The notes under the pieces are model-generated. The model was not told where the DNA came from. It did no database searches and worked only from the letters and a program-made list of their open reading frames with translations. Of a DNA stretch of 64,000 bases, positions 45,193 to 54,663 are shown piece by piece. A program made the position numbers and the translations under genes. Each line of letters begins with the position of its first letter. Position 1 is the first letter of the stretch. The stretch comes from Chitinophaga sp. S165 (GTDB lineage: Bacteria > Bacteroidota > Bacteroidia > Chitinophagales > Chitinophagaceae): the NCBI RefSeq assembly GCF_003182155.1, contig NZ_QGTG01000001.1:2128681-2192680 (forward strand), in the 5' to 3' direction.

Positions 45193-46185
45193 ATGAGCAG
45201 TACAGAAAAAGTAGCAGCCCTGGTACGTTTAGGAGAATACCTGTCAGGCAATGATCCGGCCCTGCAAATAGTGAAGGATAGAGCCTTTCAGGCTAACGGA
45301 TGGTTCACCCACGAGTTTATAGATCTATCCCTGCAAAATATTTGCCGTTATTACCTGGACGAATCCCGTTTAAACGACTGGCTGGCTGGTTATCCTGCTC
45401 CTGTCCATTCTCCACGCCAGGTAGGGATTGTTGCTGCCGGCAACATTCCGCTGGTGGGCTTTCATGACTGGCTCTGCGGCTTTCTCAGTGGCCAGCAGGT
45501 ATGTTTAAAGCTGTCTTCCAAAGACACCATACTGATGCAGCATGTTATTGACAAAGTCAACGAATGGTACCCGGAATATGCGCAGCAGACCCTGGTGCAG
45601 GACATGCTGAAGAACTGCGGTGCCTATATTGCCACTGGCAGTAACAATTCCGCCCGTTATTTTGAGTATTATTTTGCCAAGTATCCACATATCATCCGCA
45701 GGAACCGGACTTCGGTAGCAGTTTTGAACGGAACCGAAACATCTGCCGAGCTGGAAGCCCTCGCAGATGATGTGATGCTCTATTTCGGACTGGGTTGCAG
45801 GAACGTCACTAAGATCTTCGTTCCGGAGGAATATAATTTCGAACCGTTGCTCAAGGCGCTCCGGAAATATACTTACCTGGCAGACCATCATAAGTATAAG
45901 AATAACTACGACTACAACCTGGCACTGATACTGCTGAACAATGGCATGTACATGGCGAACGACAATATCATCTTACAGGAATCGGCTTCTATTTTTTCTC
46001 CTATTAGTGTGTTGCATTATAGCCACTATAAGGATGCAGGGGAACTAGCAGCAGAACTGAATACTAATAACGATCTGCAATGTATTGTCGGTCACGGATT
46101 CACTCCTTTTGGAATGGCGCAGCAACCCAGCCTGTCTGATTATGCCGACGGAGTGGATACGATGCAATTCCTGACAGGCCTGTAA
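45193..46185 (+). CDS. Acyl-CoA reductase (LuxC-like)
   Basis: 330 residues, shorter than LuxC (~480) but typical of the Bacteroidota branch. Landmarks: RQVGIVAAGNIPLVGFHDWLCG (cofactor-binding region), IATGSNNSARYFEYYF, the catalytic Cys in LYFGLGCRNVTKIFVP and the C-terminal QCIVGHGFTPFG. LuxC-type enzymes reduce acyl-CoA or acyl-phosphate to aldehyde with NADPH. The product here is unknown. The divergent ferredoxin is the usual neighbour in relatives (recall). Confidence 0.87.
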   Translation: MSSTEKVAALVRLGEYLSGNDPALQIVKDRAFQANGWFTHEFIDLSLQNICRYYLDESRLNDWLAGYPAPVHSPRQVGIVAAGNIPLVGFHDWLCGFLSGQQVCLKLSSKDTILMQHVIDKVNEWYPEYAQQTLVQDMLKNCGAYIATGSNNSARYFEYYFAKYPHIIRRNRTSVAVLNGTETSAELEALADDVMLYFGLGCRNVTKIFVPEEYNFEPLLKALRKYTYLADHHKYKNNYDYNLALILLNNGMYMANDNIILQESASIFSPISVLHYSHYKDAGELAAELNTNNDLQCIVGHGFTPFGMAQQPSLSDYADGVDTMQFLTGL

Positions 46186-46341
46186 TAGCTGCAAGAATGT
46201 CTGTCCCGGCCTTGATTATAGTTACAATCTTGTCATGAAAAACAACAATATGTCAGTCGTGGCGTTAAGATCATATTAACTATTCATATAAAAATGTGTT
46301 AAAGTAACAGGAGTGGTTAATGTTTCACTACCATGCCCCCT

Positions 46342-46349
46342 TAAATTTG
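46342..46349 (+). promoter_or_regulatory. -7 box TAAATTTG before the HtrA gene
   Basis: Exact TAnnTTTG match. The predicted start near 46354 leaves a ~60-nt leader. Upstream, TTTC at 46323-46326 lies at a 15-nt spacing and is a poor -33. No sigma-E-like element can be judged. Confidence 0.5.
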
Positions 46350-46412
46350 TATCACGAGGCATGTAAATTGATGTTCATTCCTTATACATTTAAACTTTAA
46401 ACAACGAAACAT

Positions 46413-47951
46413 ATGAAATTCCGGCAAATTGCGGCAACTGTACTAATCAGCGCGGCAACTGCTGTTGCCAGCATCTATGCGTACAACAGGTTCCAACCCC
46501 GGCAGGCAGGCCCCTATCAAAATGGATCAGATAATATCCCGGTGAACTACGCCAGCTATATGCCTGGCGCAGATGTGAAGAATGCAACGCCTCCTACCGA
46601 CTTTAGCCAGGCGGCTAAAATAGCAACACCTGGTGTGGTGCATATTAAAACTAAGATCAATCCCCGTCAGGTAACTAACAACCTTCAAAGAAGGAGGAGT
46701 GTTTTACAGGACCTTTTCGGTGATGACTTTTTCGGGGATGAATTCCAGGGAGAAGGCGGTGGCCGTAAATATTACTTGCCCGGTCAGATGGCCTCCGGTT
46801 CAGGTGTGCTGATCTCTGATGATGGTTATATCATCACCAACAATCACGTAGTGGATGATGCAGATGAAATAGCCGTTACACTCAACAACTACAAAACGTA
46901 CAAGGCAAAAGTAATCGGGACCGACCCGAATACTGACCTTGCAGTGATCAAAATAGACGCGAAGAATTTACCTTACCTGCTGTATGGCAACTCTGACGAT
47001 GTGGAAATAGGACAGTGGGTACTGGCAGTAGGTTATCCTTTAAACCTGGAAACTACCGTTACCGCCGGTATCGTGAGTGCGAAAGCCCGTACCATCGGTA
47101 TCAATAAACAGGTAAGAAGAAACGCGATCGAATCATTCATTCAGACTGACGCTGCGGTAAACCAGGGTAATAGTGGTGGTGCCTTGATCAACACTGCAGG
47201 TGAACTGATTGGTATCAACTCTGCTATCGCCTCTCCTACCGGTGCGTACGCAGGTTACTCTTACGCGATCCCGGTAAACCTGGTAAAGAAAGTAGTGAAT
47301 GACCTGATGAAGTATGGTAACGTGCAGCGTGCTTACCTGGGTATCAATTACCAGGACCCGAATAGCATTCCGGAAGAAAGATGGGCAGAAGCAGGCATCA
47401 GAAGGGATATCAACGGTGTGGCTGTATCCGGCGTATTGGAAAGCGGTTCTGCGGCTGCAGCTGGTATACGTAAAGGAGATGTGATCACTGGCATCAATGG
47501 CGTGGAAACACCTTCCATCCCACAAATGACCGAGCAGATCGCCCGTTACAAACCAGGTGATAAGATCAGCATCAGCTACACACGCGACGATAAACAATAT
47601 ACGACCAATGTTATTCTTAAAAATATCGATGGCAATACTGATATAGTTAAGAGCAATATATTGGATGCATTAGGCGCTGACCTGGTAACGCTCGACAAAG
47701 CTGACGCAGCTAAATTGGGTATACGCGGTGGTGTATACGTAGATAATATCAGCAGCGGCATATTTAAGAAACAAACCAACATGAAACGTTCTTTCATCAT
47801 CCTGAAAGCTGGCGGCTTGCCGGTAAATTCAGTAGAAGACCTGAGAAAGATACTTGACAAACAGAAAAAGGTACAGGTAGAAGGTGTATATCCTGAACTG
47901 AATGGGGTGTACTACTATAACATCGACCTTGCAAACGGAGCTGAGTTTTAA
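46413..47951 (+). CDS. HtrA/DegP-family periplasmic serine protease
   Basis: 512 residues. An N-terminal membrane helix or uncleaved signal (~5-24) exports it. The trypsin-like domain has catalytic H145 (ITNNHVVDD), D175 (NTDLAVIKI) and S254 (GNSGGALI). Two PDZ domains follow (~300-395 and ~410-510), one with RAYLGINYQDP and a later one that ends the protein. It degrades or chaperones misfolded envelope proteins. The Gly/Arg-rich loop before the protease core (FGDDFFGDEFQGEGGG) is the LA-loop type insert. A terminator follows 30 bp after the stop. Confidence 0.94.
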   Translation: MKFRQIAATVLISAATAVASIYAYNRFQPRQAGPYQNGSDNIPVNYASYMPGADVKNATPPTDFSQAAKIATPGVVHIKTKINPRQVTNNLQRRRSVLQDLFGDDFFGDEFQGEGGGRKYYLPGQMASGSGVLISDDGYIITNNHVVDDADEIAVTLNNYKTYKAKVIGTDPNTDLAVIKIDAKNLPYLLYGNSDDVEIGQWVLAVGYPLNLETTVTAGIVSAKARTIGINKQVRRNAIESFIQTDAAVNQGNSGGALINTAGELIGINSAIASPTGAYAGYSYAIPVNLVKKVVNDLMKYGNVQRAYLGINYQDPNSIPEERWAEAGIRRDINGVAVSGVLESGSAAAAGIRKGDVITGINGVETPSIPQMTEQIARYKPGDKISISYTRDDKQYTTNVILKNIDGNTDIVKSNILDALGADLVTLDKADAAKLGIRGGVYVDNISSGIFKKQTNMKRSFIILKAGGLPVNSVEDLRKILDKQKKVQVEGVYPELNGVYYYNIDLANGAEF

Positions 47952-47980
47952 GATTCATATAGATTTATAGGTTAAGGAAA

Positions 47981-48014
47981 GAAAGTCCCGGCTAACACCG
48001 GGACTTTCCTTTTT
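47981..48014 (+). terminator. Intrinsic terminator after the HtrA gene
   Basis: GAAAGTCCCGG (47981-47991) pairs with CCGGGACTTTC (47998-48008) with a 6-nt loop, followed by CTTTTT. Confidence 0.88.
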
Positions 48015-48083
48015 CTATAAATGCCATAAACACCAAAGGCCCCCTTTACGGCGGCAGTAGTATTTGTAATAAATCGTCGTTGC

Positions 48084-48845
48084 TTATAAATTGATCACGC
48101 CTTTCAATTGCGCGAAGAACTCGTCTTTCTTACGGGAAGAAATAGGGATGTTTTTCTGATCGCTCATTACGACAGCAGTACCCAGGCCTTTTATGATCTT
48201 GACAATATGGTGAATATTGATCAGGAAGGACTTATGTACACGATAGAAACCCTTGTCGGACAACATTTCTTCGTATTCCTTCAATGATTTGGATATCAGG
48301 TGTGATACGTTGTTGATCAGCTGTATTTTGGTATAGCTGTCAAATGCTTCGCAGTAAATGATGTCTTTCAGATCAATAACGTTGTATCCGTCATTTACGG
48401 GGATGACTATCTTAGAGAAAGCGTTGTCATTGTTCTTAACGTAATCCTTCAGGATAGAAGCGAGTTCGTTCAGGCGGCCTTTTTTACTCTTCTTCACTTT
48501 TTCCAAAGCATCTTCCACCTCACTAACCTTAATAGGTTTGAGCAGATAATCTAAGGCAGCAAATTTGATCGCCTGCAATGCATATTCCTGAAAGGCTGTA
48601 ATGAAGATCACTTCGAAGTTCAACACAGGGAACATTTCCAGTAGCTGGAAACCATTATGGGGCGGCATTTCAATATCCAGAAACAAGACGTCTATCTGGG
48701 TGTTCTTGATCATTTCCGCCGCGTCATGAATGTTCTGCGCCTCCCCTGCTACCGTAACATCTTTACAGTAATTCTCCAGAATATTTCGCAAAATATGGAT
48801 GTTGCGGACTTCATCGTCTACGATCGCAGCTTTTATATTACTCAT
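48084..48845 (-). CDS. LytTR-type response regulator
   Basis: 253 residues. The receiver domain (~1-125) has the acidic pair in VDDE, the phospho-acceptor Asp in FLDIEMPPHNG (~residue 56) and a Lys in YLLKPIKV. The C-terminal LytTR domain (~145-250) carries KDIIYCEAFDSYTKIQL and RVHKSFLINIHHI. LytTR regulators bind direct-repeat promoters. Its start overlaps the kinase stop by 4 bp (ATGA), so both are made together. Confidence 0.92.
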   Translation of the reverse strand: MSNIKAAIVDDEVRNIHILRNILENYCKDVTVAGEAQNIHDAAEMIKNTQIDVLFLDIEMPPHNGFQLLEMFPVLNFEVIFITAFQEYALQAIKFAALDYLLKPIKVSEVEDALEKVKKSKKGRLNELASILKDYVKNNDNAFSKIVIPVNDGYNVIDLKDIIYCEAFDSYTKIQLINNVSHLISKSLKEYEEMLSDKGFYRVHKSFLINIHHIVKIIKGLGTAVVMSDQKNIPISSRKKDEFFAQLKGVINL

Positions 48846-51769
48846 AACATCTTAACAATGGGAATCAGTATTTCAACCAGGGTACCCTCCTTATTGCCGA
48901 AACCAGACTTAAATTTATCAATAATTTCTAACTTTCCAACATTTCCATTAAAAGATTTTATAATCTGCAACCTTTCCCTAATCACGCTCAAAGCGGTGGA
49001 TTCATGCCTTACGAGGCGGCCGCTTTTGATCTCATTTGCACGCTCCCACCCTATCCCGTCGTCATCTACGGAACAGTACAACATATCTTCACGGAGCGTC
49101 AGTTTCACTTCCAGTCTGCCACTGCCATTTTTCGGAGCCAGTCCGTGTTTGATAGCGTTTTCGACAATCGGCTGAATGATCATGGGCGGTATATAGATCG
49201 TATAATCTTTCAGGTCATCCTGTAATACAAATTCATAAGTAAACACATTTGCGAAACGGATCTTCTCCAATTCGATATACCTTGTCAGGAAGGCGATCTC
49301 TTCTTCCAGGGAGATGAACGACTTCCGGGAGTTGTTCAGCATCTGGCGCATCAAGGTGGCAAAATCTGCCAGGAAGTTCAGCGCCTGCTTCTCCTCTTTT
49401 TCCATGATCAGGTGCTGCACTGAGTTCAGCGAGTTGAAAATGAAATGAGGGTTCATCTGGTTTGTCAGCGCTTTGGCTTCCAGCTCCGCGATCCGCCGGT
49501 TATACTCCGTCTTTCTCATTTCGGCGTGCTGTATCCTCCTGATAACATCTCTCAATACAAAGGCTACCAGCATTAATCCCAGCATGATGACTATGCCCCG
49601 TGCCCACCATTGCTGGTACCAGCGTGGCAGGATAGTCACGGTAATGATCACCGGCTGGCTCCAGTTACTTCTGTATTTCCTGGCCCTGATCTGCAATTGA
49701 TAGCTATCAGGCTGCAGGTCGGGGAAAGGTACGATATTAGACATTGTCGTAATCCATCCACTCGAAGTATCACTGGAAAAGTTGTACTGGTACTCAACCA
49801 ATTCAGGAAGATCGTAGGCTATTGCGCCGAATTCCACCTCAAAAGAGGCCTTCCGCTGATACATCAGCACAAACTGTTTGCCTGGCAGATAGGTGCTGTC
49901 GCCATACCGTACATGATTCAGGTAAATAGCCGGAGGGACCGTATCTACCGGCATCTTCGCATCATTAAAATAACTCAGGCCATTGGAAGTAGCAATATAT
50001 AAAATTCCCTTCTGGTAATAGACGCTACGGGTATCATCGCTCATCAGGCCATCATTCGAAGTAATATTGCGGATGAGGGTCTTCGTTTTTACATCAATAA
50101 CGGAAACGCCTTTATTGGTAGCAACATATAAGCGGCCAATACCATCATAATAGAGCTGCTGGCAGATATCACTAACAAGTTTATCGGCGGTACTCAGGTG
50201 TTTGATCACCCGGTTATCCCTCAATACATATAACCCATGATCACTGGTGCCGATCCAGAGATCGCCATCAACCCACTTCAGATCTTTGATGCTTCGGTGC
50301 AGGGCGGAGTCTTTGCCAGGTATCCTTAATGCCCGCGAGATATCATTACCGTAGAGCAGTCCGGCACTGGTGCCAACGTAATAGGCGGAATCATTGATAC
50401 TGGTAATGGAAGTGATCAGATCATCTTCTACTTTCACATTGTAGTCATCACAGATCACCTGGTCTTTGGTCACCACCCTTATTTTCCCTTTAGGGCTGAT
50501 ATCCACATCCTTCAATGACTTCACTGGCTTCAACAGCGAAGCCTTTTGCAGGGCTGTATTAAATAAGAACAGTCCATTATCAGCTCCTATCAGCATTTCG
50601 TTCGGCTTGTATGGAAGGATACTCAGGATACTGTTCCTTCCACTGGTCGTATCGAGATTAAACTGCCGGATCCTATTGGTGCTGTCTATTGTGTTCAGTA
50701 CGCCGGCATTCTGTCCTATCAGCAGCGTACCGGTGCGCTGGTCTTTCGAGATGCTGAAGATAGAGTGAGAGTACAGTCCGTTCGTATTGTCGAGATAGTT
50801 AAAGTAGAAGTTCTTATAAGGAATATTGTAAACACCGTCCCCGAATGTTGTGATCCAAATGTTACCATCCCTGTCTTTAAGCAGAGAGGTGATATAGTGG
50901 TTCTGTAATAGTTTAATAGGCTTTTTTTCTCCGTGGAAAAAACCTTTCAGATAGTACAGTGCTCTGGGTGTACCTATCCAAAGGTTATCGTTATCTATGC
51001 AGATATTGCTGATCTCATCTCTGATCCCCCAGTCTGTTCCTCTGAAAAAACAAACTGCTTCCTTGTTGCTATAAGTGTAAAGGGAATTATCCACTATTAT
51101 CACCGGATGGTTGCGGGTACGTTGTATGGAGGCCTTATCCAGGGGGAAAGGGCACACACCAAATATCTTCTGATCGGGGTTATTGATATCTTTTAGTTCC
51201 GCCAGATTAAAGTACGGCTGCAGGGGTTTAAAAATGGTGTCGTTACGGAGGAAGTAGAACAGGTCGGTGCGGAGAGCGCCAAGTTTATCGTAAGTAGTTT
51301 TTTTACCACTGTATTGAATGATACGGTTGTCGGTATTCAGGAACCAGATAAAACCGGCATAATCCTCAAACATATACTGCATGTACTGTCCGCGGGCATC
51401 TACATGTAGGGACGAGTCATTCTGACCGGTATGAATTGTGTAATTCCAAAAAAATGAGGGTAAACCGTTGAGTGTAGAAAACCAGACGCGTCCTTTTGAG
51501 TCGGCTGAGAGCTTCACAACATCGTTATCTGTAAGACCGTCTTTTTTGGAATAGTTGCGAAAACGTTTGCCGTCGAATTTACTGACGCCGGTGGGCGTGG
51601 AAAACCAGATAAATCCTTCTTTATCCTGCACGGCAGCGTAGACCGTAGCATTTGCCAGACCGTCTTTTACATTATAATTACGGATCATCAGCCCCTGGGC
51701 AAAGGTATTATTACCTGTGCTCAGAACCATTAGTATCCACCATAAGAATATATAACGGACCTTAGGCAT
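48842..51769 (-). CDS. Beta-propeller (two-component regulator propeller) LytS-type sensor kinase
   Basis: 975 residues. A signal peptide (ends near NTFAQG) and about a dozen propeller blades (~28-610; for example DKEGFIWFSTPTGVSKFDGK and DRDGNIWITTFGDGVYN) form the periplasmic sensor. A Y_Y_Y domain (~620-700), one membrane helix (~705-728) and the His_kinase domain follow. The phospho-acceptor His lies in QMNPHFIFNSLN, and the ATPase N-box is PIVENAIKHGL. There is no fused receiver, unlike the hybrid systems that control SusCD loci. It probably senses a polysaccharide or envelope signal (inference). The cognate LytTR regulator overlaps it by 4 bp. Confidence 0.92.
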   Translation of the reverse strand: MPKVRYIFLWWILMVLSTGNNTFAQGLMIRNYNVKDGLANATVYAAVQDKEGFIWFSTPTGVSKFDGKRFRNYSKKDGLTDNDVVKLSADSKGRVWFSTLNGLPSFFWNYTIHTGQNDSSLHVDARGQYMQYMFEDYAGFIWFLNTDNRIIQYSGKKTTYDKLGALRTDLFYFLRNDTIFKPLQPYFNLAELKDINNPDQKIFGVCPFPLDKASIQRTRNHPVIIVDNSLYTYSNKEAVCFFRGTDWGIRDEISNICIDNDNLWIGTPRALYYLKGFFHGEKKPIKLLQNHYITSLLKDRDGNIWITTFGDGVYNIPYKNFYFNYLDNTNGLYSHSIFSISKDQRTGTLLIGQNAGVLNTIDSTNRIRQFNLDTTSGRNSILSILPYKPNEMLIGADNGLFLFNTALQKASLLKPVKSLKDVDISPKGKIRVVTKDQVICDDYNVKVEDDLITSITSINDSAYYVGTSAGLLYGNDISRALRIPGKDSALHRSIKDLKWVDGDLWIGTSDHGLYVLRDNRVIKHLSTADKLVSDICQQLYYDGIGRLYVATNKGVSVIDVKTKTLIRNITSNDGLMSDDTRSVYYQKGILYIATSNGLSYFNDAKMPVDTVPPAIYLNHVRYGDSTYLPGKQFVLMYQRKASFEVEFGAIAYDLPELVEYQYNFSSDTSSGWITTMSNIVPFPDLQPDSYQLQIRARKYRSNWSQPVIITVTILPRWYQQWWARGIVIMLGLMLVAFVLRDVIRRIQHAEMRKTEYNRRIAELEAKALTNQMNPHFIFNSLNSVQHLIMEKEEKQALNFLADFATLMRQMLNNSRKSFISLEEEIAFLTRYIELEKIRFANVFTYEFVLQDDLKDYTIYIPPMIIQPIVENAIKHGLAPKNGSGRLEVKLTLREDMLYCSVDDDGIGWERANEIKSGRLVRHESTALSVIRERLQIIKSFNGNVGKLEIIDKFKSGFGNKEGTLVEILIPIVKML

Positions 51770-51795
51770 TAAGATGATGGATCGGATTTTAGAAT

Positions 51796-51837
51796 AAAAC
51801 CGGGTAGTGCCAACTGTTGTCTGGCTGGCACTACCGG
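51796..51837 (-). terminator. Terminator of proS (minus strand)
   Basis: GGTAGTGCCA (51803-51812) is complementary to TGGCACTACC (51826-51835). Read on the minus strand, the stem is followed by GGTTTTATTC. It also separates proS from the downstream kinase gene. Confidence 0.75.
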
Positions 51838-51846
51838 CAAGTCTTG

Positions 51847-53322
51847 TTAATATGCGCGGGCGAATAAAACCCTTTGCGTAGAAGGTTTACCTGTAAGGAT
51901 ACAGGTACCCGCCTCCTGTTTATTGTTTAAAGGTATGCAACGGATCGTTGCTTTGGTGCGCTCCTTGATCTTTTCTTCTGTTTCGGTGGTACCATCCCAG
52001 TGAGCAGAGATAAATCCGGCTTTCTCTTCAAGCAGGCGTTCAAACTCCTCGATCGTGTCAGCCGGTGTTATGTGTTCGTCCCTGAAGGCCAGCGCTTTGT
52101 TATACATCTGCTGTTGAATATCTTCCAGCAGCGTACCGATACGTTCAGCCAGGCCATCCAGTGGCAGACTTTCTTTTGTTTTCGTATCGCGGCGGGCTAC
52201 TTCAGCAACATTATTTTCCAGGTCACGCGCGCCCAGTGCAATACGCACAGGAACACCCTTCATTTCATATTCCGCAAATTTCCATCCCGGACGGGCGTTA
52301 TCGGAATCATCATATTTCACACGGATACCGGCTTTTTTCAGCTGGCCGATGATCTCATTTACTTTAGCATCGATCTTGGCTTTCTGTTCGTCACCTTTGT
52401 AGATAGGCACTATCACCACCTGTAAAGGAGCGATACGCGGAGGCAGGATCAGGCCATCATCATCACTGTGCGCCATTACCAGTGCACCGATCAGACGGGT
52501 AGACACGCCCCAGGACGTAGCCCATACATATTCCAGTTTATTCTCTTTGTTGGAGAACTGTACATCAAACGCCTTGGCGAAGTTCTGTCCGAGGAAATGG
52601 GATGTGCCTGCCTGGAGTGCTTTACCATCCTGCATCAATGCTTCAATACAGTAAGTGTCGATAGCACCTGCAAAACGCTCGGCCGGAGATTTAACACCTC
52701 TTACTACCGGCATAGCCATATAGTTCTCTGCGAAGTCAGCATATACTTCCAGCATCTGTTCTGTTTCGGCAATCGCCTCTTCAGCGGTAGCGTGTGCAGT
52801 ATGTCCTTCCTGCCAGAGGAATTCAGCTGTACGCAGGAACAGGCGGGTACGCATTTCCCAGCGTACAACGTTTGCCCACTGGTTGATCAGCAACGGCAGG
52901 TCGCGGTAGGACTGTATCCAGTCTTTATATGTATTCCAGATGATCGTTTCGGAAGTAGGACGGACGATCAGTTCTTCTTCAAGTTTAGCTGAAGGATCCA
53001 CCACAACACCTTTACCGTTCGGATTTTTCATCAGACGGTGGTGTGTTACAACGGCACATTCTTTTGCGAATCCTTCGATATGATCTTCTTCTTTGCTCAG
53101 AAAGCTTTTAGGGATGAATAATGGGAAATACGCGTTCTGGTGTCCGGTGTCTTTGAATTTTTTGTCCAGCACGTCTCTCATGCCTTCCCAAAGTGCAAAA
53201 CCGTATGGTTTGATCACCATACATCCTTTCACCGCAGAATAATCTGCCAATCCTCCTTTCAGAACCAAATCATTGTACCATTGTGAATAATCTTCAGAAC
53301 GGGCTGTGATCTCTTTACTCAT
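51847..53322 (-). CDS. proS: Prolyl-tRNA synthetase
   Basis: About 491 residues from the ATG at 53322. The frame is open for 17 more codons, but [20 protein letters not shown] is the family start. This is the short archaeal/eukaryote-type ProRS (no INS editing domain). Class II motifs are visible: the TSETIIW region (motif 2 area), [33 protein letters not shown] and a motif-3 [22 protein letters not shown]. The C-terminal anticodon-binding domain and a Cys-containing zinc-type tail ([11 protein letters not shown]) end it. It charges tRNA-Pro. Confidence 0.95.
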   Translation of the reverse strand: MSKEITARSEDYSQWYNDLVLKGGLADYSAVKGCMVIKPYGFALWEGMRDVLDKKFKDTGHQNAYFPLFIPKSFLSKEEDHIEGFAKECAVVTHHRLMKNPNGKGVVVDPSAKLEEELIVRPTSETIIWNTYKDWIQSYRDLPLLINQWANVVRWEMRTRLFLRTAEFLWQEGHTAHATAEEAIAETEQMLEVYADFAENYMAMPVVRGVKSPAERFAGAIDTYCIEALMQDGKALQAGTSHFLGQNFAKAFDVQFSNKENKLEYVWATSWGVSTRLIGALVMAHSDDDGLILPPRIAPLQVVIVPIYKGDEQKAKIDAKVNEIIGQLKKAGIRVKYDDSDNARPGWKFAEYEMKGVPVRIALGARDLENNVAEVARRDTKTKESLPLDGLAERIGTLLEDIQQQMYNKALAFRDEHITPADTIEEFERLLEEKAGFISAHWDGTTETEEKIKERTKATIRCIPLNNKQEAGTCILTGKPSTQRVLFARAY

Positions 53323-53569
53323 ATAAAAATTGAAATATTTAAAATCTAGGCCAGTACATATATCATAAAACAAATCTGAATTTGGCTTAATATTTGTACT
53401 GGATATATTATCAAAAGGTAAAATGTCACAAACCTACATGAAAATCAGAAACGTGCAAATAGTTTGGTAAAATATTATGAGTGGCTAGATATTATTGTAG
53501 CATTAACCTTTCTTTGAGTTAAAAATAGTGTAAATTTACTATAGAAATCAGGCTAAAAAATTCCGACAA

Positions 53570-54580
53570 ATGAAATCAGTTCCATACCTTGCTGTGTTAG
53601 CGCTGTTTGTTTTAAACAGTTGCTCTTCAGCATATAAAACAACCCAGACACCGGACGATGTCTATTACTCTCCGCACGTTAAACCCAGCTATGCTGCAAG
53701 CAATAATCAGAATGACGATAACGTTAGTGCTACTGATGCGGAAGATGGTGGTACGTATGTTACTTACGACGATGAGGATCAAGGGGATTACTCACGCCGT
53801 CTAAATCTCTTTAACAGTAACTATCAGGGGGCATACTACTCTCCGAATGTATATTCCGGTTTTTACGGTAGCCCTTACTACGGTAGCGGCTGGGGTATCA
53901 ACAGCTACTACGGCAGTGGCTTCGGTTACGGCTGGGGCTCTCCTTACTACAGTTCTTTCTGGGGCCCATCACTCAGCATTGGCTTCGGTTATGGCTGGGG
54001 TAATCCATGGTATGGCGGTGGTTGGGGATATAACCCTTGGTATACCGGCTGGGGTTATAACTCATGGTATGGTGGATACCCAGGTGGTTACTACGGATAT
54101 CCTGGTGGTTATTGGGGTGGTCATGGTGGCTACTACGGTTATTCTACTCCGGGACGCCGTACACGCGGCAGTTTCGGCACCTCCTATCCTGGTCGCAGAG
54201 TAGTTGGTACCAATCCTAATCCGGGTGGCCGTACGACCAGAACAGATTATACGCCTTCCAGAAGGAATGTTGCTAATAATCCAGGTGGCCGTGTCGTAGA
54301 ACGTCCTACAACAGGTAGCGGCAGGAACAGCGGTGATGGCTTTTACACACCAAGACGTTCATTTACACCTTCTGCAGGTGAACGTCCAATCGGAAGCGAT
54401 GGTGGTGGCCGTAACAGTGGTGGTACGATCAGCCGTCCTCCTACCAGGTCATTCCAACCTGCACAACAACCACAACGCTCTTTCACACCAGCACCATCCT
54501 ATACGCCAAGATCAAGCGGTGGTAGCAGTGGCGGTTCCGGCGGCGGCGGTCGTGTAGGCGGTGGAAGAGGAAGGAATTAA
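53570..54580 (+). CDS. Gly/Tyr/Trp-rich lipoprotein of unknown function
   Basis: 336 residues. Lipobox L-N-S-C (Cys ~18). After a Tyr/Asp-containing segment (~20-85), residues ~90-200 are a low-complexity region built of GYGWG, YYGSG, PWYGGGWGY and similar repeats. The remainder is Gly/Arg/Pro/Ser-rich, with several GGR and PRRSFTP repeats. It is predicted to be lipidated. The repeat composition suggests an extended or adhesive surface protein, but no enzyme or binding motif is seen. It precedes two FadL-like genes, from which it is separated by a terminator. Confidence 0.7.
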   Translation: MKSVPYLAVLALFVLNSCSSAYKTTQTPDDVYYSPHVKPSYAASNNQNDDNVSATDAEDGGTYVTYDDEDQGDYSRRLNLFNSNYQGAYYSPNVYSGFYGSPYYGSGWGINSYYGSGFGYGWGSPYYSSFWGPSLSIGFGYGWGNPWYGGGWGYNPWYTGWGYNSWYGGYPGGYYGYPGGYWGGHGGYYGYSTPGRRTRGSFGTSYPGRRVVGTNPNPGGRTTRTDYTPSRRNVANNPGGRVVERPTTGSGRNSGDGFYTPRRSFTPSAGERPIGSDGGGRNSGGTISRPPTRSFQPAQQPQRSFTPAPSYTPRSSGGSSGGSGGGGRVGGGRGRN

Positions 54581-54616
54581 TTCTAAAATGATTTGATCAT
54601 TGATATTCTAAAAATG

Positions 54617-54645
54617 TACCCTGGTCAAAAGCCAGGGTATTTTTT
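54617..54645 (+). terminator. Intrinsic terminator after the Gly-rich lipoprotein gene
   Basis: TACCCTGG (54617-54624) pairs with CCAGGGTA (54632-54639), with a T-run after it. Confidence 0.85.
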
Positions 54646-54663
54646 AACCCTTAATTCTACTAT

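Noticed and set aside
53847..54203. Val/Thr/Gly-rich ORF in another frame of the Gly-rich lipoprotein gene
   Set aside because: It is a by-product of the repetitive codons of the real frame. The frame with signal peptide and lipobox is the gene.
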